Below are positions 47,201-59,200 of a DNA stretch of 64,000 nt, one piece after another. How positions within the stretch are numbered: position 1 is the first letter of the stretch; every line of letters starts with the position of its first letter. Location: contig NW_025791658.1 in assembly GCF_921293095.1 (NCBI RefSeq), forward strand, positions 4,898,001-4,962,000. The letters are read 5' to 3'. Source of the stretch: Ischnura elegans (taxonomy: Eukaryota; Arthropoda; Insecta; Odonata; Coenagrionidae). Made by a program: the position numbers and the translations under genes. Under the pieces are notes generated by a model. It had not been told where the DNA came from, made no database searches, and saw only the letters and a list, made by a program, of their open reading frames with translations.

Positions 47201-50200
47201 TCTCCATAAAGCCATTTTTGGGCACCCTACCGACCATTATTCCCTACTCCTCTTGCCCTAACCGATCGATGTGCGAGATATGCTTTCCTCCCACAAACTT
47301 CCTCTCCTCTCAATGTCAGAGTCCTTATTTCCGCGTATTTAGGTGCCTAGAGATTTTAAAGAAGCTGTACAAGCTGGGGAAATTGTCGTAACATGTGAAC
47401 TTGTAATTACCTGGAATATACATCGGCCAACTTAAAATTGGGTCATGGCCTGCACCTGTTGAGTTCGATGTCCATATGATAGTACTGTTTTTAGTTTGGC
47501 TTGTCGGCTCGTCCCTTCCCTTTTCTTTTTTTATGGCCTCGCCAGACTCCCATTTTCCTACACTTCTTTTGCTTTTTCCCGTAGCACGATATTATTCGGT
47601 TTTCTCTTGCTTTCATTAGATCTTATGCTCACGAGAAATCTCTGTCGCGCAAAGGACCATGAATTGGAGGAAATACCTCCATAATATAAAGCACTAATAT
47701 ATAAAATTGAATAATCTGCAATTGCCATTGCCTTCTCCAATTTTTCATTATTTATTTATTACTTCGCCTCTTTACAGAAATTTGGATGATAATTGTAATA
47801 AAACAAGAAAAGCAAGTAATTGAAAAGCACCATGCTCTTTCTATAAAACTGCTACCTGAGCATTCGCCATTGTGTTTCTTTATATCTTCAAGGAAACATA
47901 ATCCCCTTAACTTTTTTAAACAATTTAATTCTCTACTAGCTTCGAGGCATATCATGCATACCTCAGCATATCATTGAACGCTGGTTAGGACAACTGATGA
48001 TGCACGATTGAATGGATTTTTATTCCATCCTCATGTGAGAATATCTCTCTTTTCCCTTGAAGGAGGAAGGTGCAGTTCTGGTTTCGTGCAATAAACTGCT
48101 TTACTTACCTGTAAAAATAAACATCGCACGGTTGGCTTACGGATGTGCACTTCGGTGGTATAGTTTTTGCGCTGTATATCGGTTCTCCTTCCTCGTCGAT
48201 AAATAGTTCATCATAAATGGCACTATTTTTTTGTCCCCCACAAATCAATAAGCAATAAAAATGTATTGTTTTTAAGACATGGCCGTAGAACATTTTTTTT
48301 TAATTTGAAATACAACCCAGTCGTAAGTTTTCCAGATTTAGAATACACAACAGAAACATTTAAAAATTCACTCTCCAGTTTCTTCGCTCACTTGCGGACC
48401 AAAATCACCTCCAGGTTCTGATAAGCACAATAAAAACTTTAGGAAGCAGCTTTCCTGCGCTGTATATGAGAGCATTACTTTGATCACGCTCCCAAGAGCA
48501 ACCTGAACAATATTCTCCCTTTCTTGATCGCGTTCTCTTTATATCCTCTACGGACACCCGGTCTGATCTGTATTAATTACGAAATCCATTACATTTGGAG
48601 ATTGGGCTTTTTGTTTGCTTCTGAAACGTCATTGCCGATTGCAATATTTCTTCAGCACACGCTTGCTCGCCCGCTGATACGTATTTTGTTAATTTACGTT
48701 GCACGATTGGGTTTCTCTTCTTAAAAGATGCAACCCATGAAGCACCAGCAGGGAATTCAAATCCTGGAGATATGTGCTGAAATCACGCATAAATAGCATA
48801 TTCTTGTAAAGTCCGAGTTATCAGCGGCTCATTGCTGTTCCTGGGTTCGACAAAGTGATCGTATACCCATCTGTCGATCATTTCAAGCTTGTCGAGTTTC
48901 GTTCCCCCTGATTTTATATCTTTCTCCCGTATGTAACCTGGGAAACTCTCCGGAGACAATATGTTTAAAATCTTTTGCTTTGGAAATGAGTTCCCTTCAC
49001 TTCGAAGCCAGCACCACAGTTTTACCACTCCTGCTTTCATGAATCTTGGCACGGAAAGAATATTTCGAAGTAAGGGTTAGCTAGCGACAAAAATGTCAGT
49101 TTAGGGCTTATTCTCAAACAACATTCAAATAAAAAAATGTAAAACGTCCTAAATGAACAAATTAGAAGAGGATGGAACGGATTACAAAAATGGAGGAGGT
49201 GGCAGACTGGAAAAAATTTACTCTCACCGAGTCTCGAACCCTGGACATTCACTTCAGTAGTGCGGTACGCTACCACTCGGCCAAATCGCTTTTAAACAAT
49301 GAATGAAATTTTTAATATTAAATTCAACGTGACCATATTTTTCAATTTTTAAATGCTTTTTTCTCTCAAACCCGGGCGTATTTGGACAAAACCCTTCAAC
49401 TGTATTCCTATCTAAGTGTCTACTTTCAAATAAAAAAGGTTTCATCTTCTTTCTTGACATCGGTTAGGCAAAGTCTCCTTGTTAGTAAAACACATTCATT
49501 CACCGTCGCCCGTGGCTGTGAAAAATATTTTTAACTAAATTGTTATAATTCTTAAAAATGAAAATAAATTAACTAAACCCACTGATTTATTAATCAAATT
49601 AATAGATTAATAACTTATGTTGCATTATAAACATTCTTTAGTCTTCTTTCCATCATTTCAGCATTTGTTTATGCCCATATACAGAATAGTTCGCCTAATT
49701 GGGGCAGCCCCTTAATTGGGGCAAAGTGCACCAGTCCCGACATGTCCCAATTAACCGGAATCTACTGTACTAAAGATGAGTCGGTTCCTAAATTTTTTCT
49801 ATTCTTGGTACCAGTCTGGTTCTCCCCCATCGATTCTTGGTTCTCGATACTCACTCGGTTCCAAGGATGAACTCTTACTATCTGAATTAATAGCAATTTT
49901 GATAAATAACAACAACAAGAAGTGAATGAAAATAATTATGCTAAAGATGTAAATTAGCGGGAAAGCTCTCTAAAAAAACTTAAGATTGTTTCCATAATTT
50001 TATTTTTCAATATTTTATTTCTCGTTAGACAAAATTGGTAGACAGTTGAGTGGGGGCCCTGATTAAGCAGTTACGATGTCACAGAAGAATTATAAATTAA
50101 ACTACTGAATAGTCCCTGCTTTTTTATCAAAAACTTTTGCGTTAGTCCTTGTACATATGTAATTACAACAGCCGTTCAATTAAAAGCATGACATTACAAT

Positions 50201-53200
50201 CACTGTTAGTGTCCATGCTTTTTGCTTGGTAGAAAGACAGTACCGGAGATGATTACAGCAACAGAAAGGGACATGACAATGGAGTTGTCCCTCAGGCGGG
50301 ATGGAAAAAATGATAATGTGATTCAGGCTTTAGCACAACACTTTTCAGGAAAACATCTCCAATGTTGAGAGAGTGACATCCGTAATTGACCTTTTGTCCG
50401 TCGTAAGTTACAAAGCTACAAGCACTACTGTTCCTTACCTCAGGATAGAGCTCTTGACGAATGTGGTTCTCAGGCATGTCCATCCTCACTCCAAAATTGT
50501 CCAGCTGGAATAAAAATAATAATAATAATTACTATTGATCACTAAAAAATAATTTTAAATAGCTACAACACCACAACATTAGCTTAACGTGGTCTCCACA
50601 GTCATAAGGACTAAATTGATTCAGCATGGAGGTTTTCGGGGTTACTACTGGGTAGATTCATCTCTGCAGATGACAGTGTGAACGAAACCCTAGGGCGGGC
50701 TCACGAGGATACACTCCCAGGGCAGGGTCAGGGAGCTTTTCACCTCTGCACCCAGAAGGGGGAGGACAGGAAGGAGAAGGGAAGGAGACGCCGCCGCGAT
50801 AGGAGCCCGACGATGCCTCCTGGGACGGGAAAGGGAAGGAAGGGATGGGACGAGGAATCCTGCACCGTCTGAAAGGTGGGCGGGTCCTACCACCAGCGAA
50901 ACCAGGCATCAGCCATTGCTATCCTAACGATTTTCGAGGATTATCCTATGAGGAAGAATAATCCAACGATCAAATCGTTAGACGTACATTGAGTCAGTGG
51001 CCTCATATTGTTTTCTTCCCATTTGGTTACACTTTGTGCCTCCCATTTTATTTAATCATTTATTTAATCATTCAAAAACAGCAAAAACAGCCTTTACATT
51101 GAATACAAAACTTAAAATCTGCAGATTCAACAAATATAAACTATAAAAAAACTACAAAAAGGATGTTTAAAAAAAAAGATGGCTTTGTGGCTGCCTCTTG
51201 AATAATTATTAAGATTATAATCTTATGGGCATTGAAAGATCCAGGGAAGAGTGAGTAGTCTAAATGGTATTGAAAAAGGTAGGGAGTCTGTAGAAAAAGT
51301 AATCTCTGAGAGTGAGAGAAAGACGGAATTTAGGTTGGTGTAGTAGGTGATCATTACGAAAAAGGTGCAGGTGGGAATGAGGAGTGAAAGGAAAGGGAGT
51401 ATTTCTAAGGATCGGAACTTGCCATTTAAGACATTTTGTAATTTATTGACTTGCGTACCTCCCATTTGGTAACTTTGTATGACTTTGAAGGACCACCGCA
51501 CCCTCTTTCCAAGTTTCCCCACCTTGGCCAGCCTTCCAACCCGACACTGACTCAATGTATATAAGGTCATACTCTCCCTGGATTCAGCGTGGAGGTTTTC
51601 GGGGTTACTACCGCGTGGATTCATCTCTGCAGACGACAGTTTCGCCGGCATTGTAGCAGGCTTCGTCAGATCAATGAAGTGGAGATTGCCCGTCTCTAAT
51701 ACACCCCGTCGGAGGCCGGTGTCTTCTCATTGGCTGGTTCAGGAGGCCCTGGTGGCTTCTCATTGGTCCGCACCTCCCTGCTCTCTGTCCTGTCTCTCCG
51801 GGTTTACTCTTGAGGACTCTTCTCCATGTGTTAGGGAGCTGGTATCCTTTCTCCCTATTGAGGTTGTCCGGTGTCTTCATTATCTCTTTAGCTTCCCTAA
51901 TGATCCGAGGGAAGTATCTCTTTTCATTGGCAATGACTTTCGCATTACAGTGAGTCCTCGTTTAACGTCACTTACCGTTCCTGAAAAATGTGACGATAAA
52001 CGAAATGACGTTAATCGAAACATAATATCCCATAAGAAACAATGTAAAAAGTGAATATTGGCTCCTAGACCTCACAATTCCTACGCGAAAAAATTTTAGC
52101 GTATCATATAGGGGGCATTTTTTACGATGGGAATGCCAAGCTATGGCATAAATACGAGTTCCTGTCTTCATCGACGACAATAGCAGCAGTGACATAAATC
52201 CTTCTCCATTTTTGTATCTTCCCGCGTTTGTTTTTCGGCTTCGCTATGGTGGCCGCCCAGGCAAGCGTTGCCTGGGCATCATCATAGCTGAAACATCGTC
52301 GCAGTTACAGGAACCAAAATTATTGTGAACACGGCGAAAAAAGTGACGACAAAAACTCCAAGTTCTACACGGAAAAATTCCTTGAAATCACTTTTTAGGT
52401 TCCTGAAAACCATTATGTCAAGTAAAACCTTGCGCACCTACCTAAGAATTCATTTTGCAGAAAATTTGTTAAAACCGTAATCGCAATTAACAATAAACAC
52501 ACCGTTTTACACTTCGTTTAGACTGACTGTATTACCGCCGACAAAGCGAACAACCTGCAACGCCCGCCGCTTCGCATTTTTTTCTCGCGCGAAATTTAAA
52601 AGCCTTGACGTTATCGCGAAGCAAAGGTGCGATAAACGAATGACGGTCTCAAAATTTTCATGACGTTATCGCGAAATGACGTTAAACGGGGTGACGTAAA
52701 ACGAGGACTCACAGTATCATACTCGAGATTGTGATTCGGCCCACTCCATGTGTGCTCAGCTATGGCCGAGAGGCACAGTTGTTGATTCCTCGTGGCCTCT
52801 TGGTGTTCTTGGAGCCGCACCTTGAGGGGGTCTGCAAGTTTGTCCGTTATATGCTCTGCCACAGGTGCAATTGACTTGGTACACCCCACAATGGTTTTCT
52901 GCAGGGACTTCATCCTAGGCTTTGCTTAGGAATCTGGAGGTTTTTGCAGGACAGGTGAACCTTGTCGCTATGCCATGCTTCAAGAGCACACGGGCTATGT
53001 TTTCACTCGTCCCTCCAACGTACGGTAGGAAGGCGAAAGCCGTAGGTTTTTTCATATCTCCAAGAGCAGCTTCTGTGGTCCTTTTTAGGGCCTCATCAAT
53101 CTTCTTTTCTTCTTTGAGGATGACGTCATTGTTGTATCCGTTGCCCTGTAGTGCCTTGCATACTTGTTTCTTCTCATTCTCCAGGGAGGAGGCATCCGAT

Positions 53201-56200
53201 AATGTTATGGCACTTCTTAGAAGGGTTCTCATTACTGACATCTTCCATTGGCTTTGATGATTTTGTGAGCTTCCTAACACATGAAGAAGAGTCCTCAAGA
53301 GTAAACCTGGAGGGACAGGACAGAGCCAGAAGGTGGGGACCAATGAGAAGCCACCCGGGCCTCCTGAACCAGCCAATGAGAAGACACCGGCCTCCGACGG
53401 GGTGTATAATGATTCGTTCACATTACAATTGTCCGAGCGATCGTCCTAGCGATAGTTGGCCTAACTAGCCGTGTGAATGCATGTCCTGACAATAGTTCAC
53501 ATAGTTCCGAACGTTGCCACTTTATGATGGCTAGGCGCTGGGAGACCGGAAGAGGAAGCAACAAGAGAAAGACGAAAAGTTCATGAAGCTATCTTTGCTC
53601 TATCTTTTTTCCTGGATTTGTTCTGGGAAGGAAGAATAAGGGCGGAAGAAAACTTATTCGTTAAACATACGTCGAACACAGTAATATCTTGACCCTGCAT
53701 ATCTCAACAGCTTTGCTAACCGTCAATTTCCCGTTTACTTAAGATGTCAGCACAGTAAGAGGGTAGCACAGGTTTTAACAATCGTCATGTGATGCACGAT
53801 AGTTCCGACAATCGCTGGAACAATCGTAATGTGAATGAGGCATAAGAGACTGGCGATCTTCACTTCATTGACCTGAAGAAGCCTGCTGCAATGCCGGCAA
53901 AACTGTTGTCTGCAGAGATGAATCTACGCGGTAGCTACCCCGAAAACCTCCACGCTCAATACTCACCACACTGCGAAAGCCTACACAAGAAGGCCTAAAT
54001 TGAGTCATCAGATAAGTACAAAAAAATGTACACCGTAACAATTAATAGTGAGTTAAATGTTAATGTAACAATTAATAGTAGAAAAACAAAGAGTCAAGTA
54101 ATAATGGATGGTAATTGTTGTTGATGGCAGCAAAGAGAGAATGGGGAGCATTGTAATTAAAGCTGTACAGATGTCAGTATATAATCGAAAGTTCGATTAA
54201 ATCATTGTAAGTTACACCAATATTGACATAACATGATAAGTATTTGAGGTAGATGAACGAAATTTGGTAAATGGGTACATATTGGTATTCCTCATTATGC
54301 ACAGGGGAAATATGTTTTGTATGTTGCGTCAAATTCGATATATATCGAATCTGCGTTTCCTTAAAATATAACGAATTGCCATACCTCATAGAATTTAGCA
54401 TCCACGGGCATAGTTGAGAAATTAATTGATAGTCGATGAATAGAATGAATAGAAGTGTATAACCTAATAAAAATATAATAGATTTTCGTATTTTTCAAAA
54501 CAGATGTTACTTTTTTTTAAGTTCTATTCGATTACTGTAGAAAATATTCAAAATGACATATCTTCATAACTATTTCAGTTAGAGCAATGAAATTTGAAGT
54601 GTGTGTGCATATTAGTATTCCTCTTACTTCCCAATAAAAATTAATGAAGAGAATGGACTACCTTTAGATTTATATCGAATATGCGTTTTCATAAAATATG
54701 TCGAATTGCTCTAACATTACGTGGTGAAATTTTCGAACTTTTTACCAACTTATGGACCCAGGACTAGGCTACAATTGACACCACCATATCTTCTACCCTT
54801 TACACACCCGCTTGAAGAATTCAAGCACCCATCCACTCGTTGTAATTAAAGCTGTGGCATGCAGGAGTACATGTCTCTTCGCTCCTGAGGTTTTTGCCGA
54901 AAGAACTGATAAAAAGTAGAACTTTGTGCTTTCACATTAATATTTATTCACGACCATGGTTTCAACGTTGGACGTCATCATCAGGTGAACCCTACAGAGG
55001 TCCATCACATCCTTTTAAACCAGGTTAGGAGGGGTAGGGAGGAAGGTAATTAGGTTGAACGGATTGGTCAACAGAGAAGAGGGAGGGGGAAAAAAACTTG
55101 GTCATATGGTATGAAAGAAGTTAGGGGGAGGAGGCTCCGTTAGGGAGGGCATGGCAGGTGGAGGGGGGATGGTTCAGGTGAGAGAGAGGCCAAAGAGTCC
55201 GTCATGTCATTAGCCCAGGAATTAAGGAGTGGGAGGCTTAAAAGAGGGGAGTGGGAGTCATACAAAAATTCGTTTACAATGTAATTTTACAATTTAATTG
55301 GAACGTACGTGCTGCAAAATTTCTATTTGTTCCAAAGCGTCTAATCTAGGTCCTTTAGGTTCATCATGAAGCACTTCAAAAACAAAATCACTTTGATGAT
55401 TGTTATCTAACAAATGTATAGCAAATTGTGAAGTAGTCTTTTTATTTCTTATTAATGTGAAAGCACAAAGTTCTTTTTTAATTTAATTATGAATCGCTTT
55501 CACCAAGTTACGCCTCAAACAATCAATTTGATAAAAAGTGTTTATAAAGTGTATTAACCAAATTTGTGAAGTTTACGAGAAAGTTAAAATGTTACGACAG
55601 GATAAATAAATCAGTGACTGTTTATTACCACAGTTTCAAAGTTAAAGTGGGGATAGTTGCGGCATTTTTGTGGTGTAACGTGTCATGATCAGTTGAGTTT
55701 AAATGACAGCCAGCAAAATCAAATCAAACACGCAGTTACACTACCTAGTGTAACTGCGTATTTGATCCTAGGATAAAACTATGTACACTATTGCAAGATA
55801 TTTAAGCGAAAGTTTGGCCTATCCTTGTTTTCCGATTATTCGTGCCATCCCTCCCCACCATCAGCCAAGATAATTGGGAGTGCATTTGCTGTACATGATT
55901 GTGGGATACATAAATTTCATAGCTTTTAAATGTTGTTTCTTGCCATTAGAAAGTTTTTACAGCAAAATATTGGGAAAAAGTGGATGCAATTGCACATATC
56001 CCCTAGTGCCGCAGGCATTTGCGAAAGTCAACTGAAATGCAACTCAAGTGGCAACCAAAATCAGTAGGGATGGACCGATCCAGGATATTTTTCAGATTCG
56101 GATTGGATCCTTGATTTTCGGAACCGGATCTTTCGGATCGGATATTTTCGGATCCAAATGCATTTTCAAATTCCTGACGCTGAGATTCCCGCATTGATTG

Positions 56201-59200
56201 TTCAATCTCCTGGGAAGAGTCGCACTATGTGCCAGTCATATTTTGCTATTTATATTTTCCCCGGCTGTAATTCTCCTGCATATCCTCTGCGAGAGCTTTC
56301 AAACAAAATGGTTCATGAGTAGGACAAGAATCGAATGCGACAGCGCATTCGAAGATAGAATGGTGAATACAATCCATTTCCACCCTAATTCACTGAAGTT
56401 GCATTCACTGAAGCTATTAGTTAAAATTTTGGATCCAGATCTGATGTCATCCGTGACTTTGGATCCGATGTATCCGATGAAGGGCAATATCCGCGGATAT
56501 TTGGATCCGAGGTATCCGATCCGACCATTCCTAAAAATCAGCCTTCTATGGGATGGAATTAGGCCTCATCTGTGCACTCCCCTTGGAGAATACATTCTCA
56601 GGGTTCTCACTCTAACTAAATTATAAAATTTACGATTTTTTCCAGGTTTTTACGGTCTAAATGTCTTCAAATTCTCAGTCTGTTCATAAGCCATTTTAGG
56701 CAGAAATATTGATCATGTAACAATCACTGGCCGCACGTTAAATAAGAACTAGGGATGGAGAGATCCAGGATTTTTTTCGGATCCGGATTCGGATTGGATC
56801 CTTGATATTTTCGGAGCGGGATCTTTCGGATCCAAATGCATTTTCAAATTCCTGCTAATAAACGAAGTAATTATTCAAGCTTACTCTGCGTATGTACAAT
56901 CGAAGGAATGTTTTTTAGATTTTCATACACATTTTAATGTTATTATGAATTAAAAATCATTTTTATAGGCTTCCAAGTTGTTTTTTTTTAAACATTTTTA
57001 CATGCTCAGGACCTAAACTGTTACGCTTGGGTTTGGAAATGAAAATAGGAAAACTCTTCGGATAAACCACTCACCAGTGGCGTAGGACAAGAATCGCATG
57101 CGACGGCACATTTTAAGAGAGAATCTGAACTCTTTCTACCCTTATGCATTGCATTCACTGAAGCTATTATTTAAAATTTCGGATCCAGATCCGATGTCTT
57201 CCGCGACTTTGGATCCGATGTATCCGACGAAGGGCAATATCCGTCGATATTTGGATCCGAGGTATCCGATCCGACTATCCCTAATTATAATATTATTACG
57301 CTTATAACTACATGGCTATATCCCATCATTCTTAGAAAATTAAGCTTTCGAAGTAAACCTTCTCTTGTTTTTGCTGTCGAATTGACTCAAGTGTGCTGTT
57401 GAAGCTTGCAATAACTCAGTGTGCTCCGACTGTTTCTCCTCAAACGCGTTTAGTTTCTTCCGTGTAGAGAGATAAGGAAGAGAATAGTATTCGTTATCAT
57501 GGTCGTATGTCTCGTAGACATTTTAAATCGTTGAAAACCAGTTCTTATTCTTTTTGATACTGGGTTCCACAATACGGTAGTGCACAGAGGTGCCACCTGC
57601 TGAATAGATAGGAAACTAAAACGGACGTAACGATACCTCCGCTGCAGTAACGCTCAACAATCGCCCACCGAATCGAATCCGCTCATCTAGTTAGACCAAC
57701 GACACTAATTCTCTGAGCTGGCAAGAGGGTAGTTACTAGGGATGAACGGATCCAGGATTTTTTTTCGAATCCGGATTCGGATCGGATCCTTGATATTTTC
57801 GGAGCCGGATCTTTCGGATCAGATATTTTCGGATCCAAATGCATTTTCCTGCAATCCCTGCTATTAGAAACGAGGTTATTATTCAACTGTATTCTGGGTA
57901 CGTACAATCGAAGGAATGCTTTTTAGATTTTGGTATAAATTTTAATATTTTCATAAATTCAAAATCATTTTTATAGGCTTTCAAGTAGTTTTTTTTAAAC
58001 ATCTTTGCGTGCTCACGACCTAAACTGTTACGCTTGGGTTTGGAAATGAAAATAGGAAAACTCTTTGGATAAACCACTGAAAAATGGTGTAGGACAAGAA
58101 TCGCATGCGATGGCGCATTCGAAGATGGAATTGGAACTCTTTCCACACTTATTGCATTCATTGAAGCTATTATTCAAAATTTCGCATGTCTTCTGCGACT
58201 TTGGATCGTATGTATCCGATGAAGGGCAATATCCGCAGATATTTGGATCCGAGGTATCTGACGCGACCATCCCTAATACGAACTCAACAAACACAACAGA
58301 CGCCTTGAATGCAAACGCAGCAATGAAAGTGCTATCTCTCATGACCTATTGTTGGTAGAATTTGGGCCAGCTTAAGGCTGTGAGCGGGAAAATGGAGGGA
58401 GTGAGGGAAGTGAAGAAATGTCTCATTTTCCGCCTAGGTTAATAAACACTTTGGTCACCGATCTTCCAATCACAGGCTTAAGGTCAATGTATCATCATGG
58501 CACAAGGGCCAATTTATTAACAATTAATTATTACGATTGCGCGTTGAATATACGTGAGCAGATAAATGTGCGGACAGTGTCCGCGTGTGACTGACCTTGA
58601 AACATGCATGATCGACACGATGATTTTTCTTTTGATACGCTAATCCTAGTTCTACAAACAAGTTTCAGAGATTTTTCAGTTCTATGACAGAATTCATGAC
58701 TTTTTCCAGGTTTTCTCACGGTAGACGAAATTCATGGCTCATTCGCGGTTTTAAGCAGTGGCATAATTACGGGAGGGGGGGGAGATGAGGGGGATAGACC
58801 CCCCCACCCCCAAAGCCTCAGAGAAATAAAAATAATGTTGAAAACTATCGTCTAGTTTTGACGTATAGTAAATTTTAATGTAACCTTTTAATGAAACCCA
58901 AATTTTAAGTGACAAAATTACGTAAGATGAACAGAACCAATGGTGCCAGTTGCCCCCTCAGTGGGGATGGCTGCAATCAGAGGGTGGGGATCAACTCAAC
59001 ACTCAAAGATCTGGCGAGAAACACCGAGGTTACGTCAGGCTGAAACCCTTACGGGAGAGCTCTCGCCTAGACCGAGAGAATACTTCTCCTTATGAACAGA
59101 AGTCAATTGCGAACGCTAGTAGGCCTGCTTACAGGCCACCATCATGTAATGAGACATATGCACCTGCTGGGGGTAACGGACTCAGATGGGTGTAGATGGC

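Larger units (their letters stand above)
45885..49767. mobile_element. Element I: 3.9-kb pogo-type transposon with inverted arms
   Basis: TA-flanked ends CAGTAGATTCCGTTTAATGG and, inverted, CAGTAGATTCCGGTTAATTG. Subterminal CTTAATTGGGGCAG repeats occur on both sides. Inside are two ~550-bp inverted arms, 46219-46767 and 48935-49482, a few percent diverged. The ~2.2-kb loop contains remains of a pogo-type DDE transposase on the minus strand. The arms include the beginning of that transposase and a tRNA-like SINE head, so the 5' part was duplicated in inverted orientation after the SINE had inserted. Confidence 0.85.
51586..53963 (-). mobile_element. Penelope-like retroelement, 5'-truncated with inverted tail
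   Basis: Minus-strand element. The 3' tail and C-terminal coding end (51586-51842) reappear inverted upstream at 53268-53409 plus 53843-53963. This is the inverted flanking-tail arrangement known for Penelope-like elements. It is interrupted by a family B MITE (51948-52714) within the coding part and by a Harbinger-like MITE (53410-53842) within the inverted tail. Confidence 0.85.

Noticed and set aside
50658-50909. Overlapping GC-rich frames on both strands (61-83 codons)
   Set aside because: Low-complexity, proline- and arginine-rich translations without domain features or splice support.
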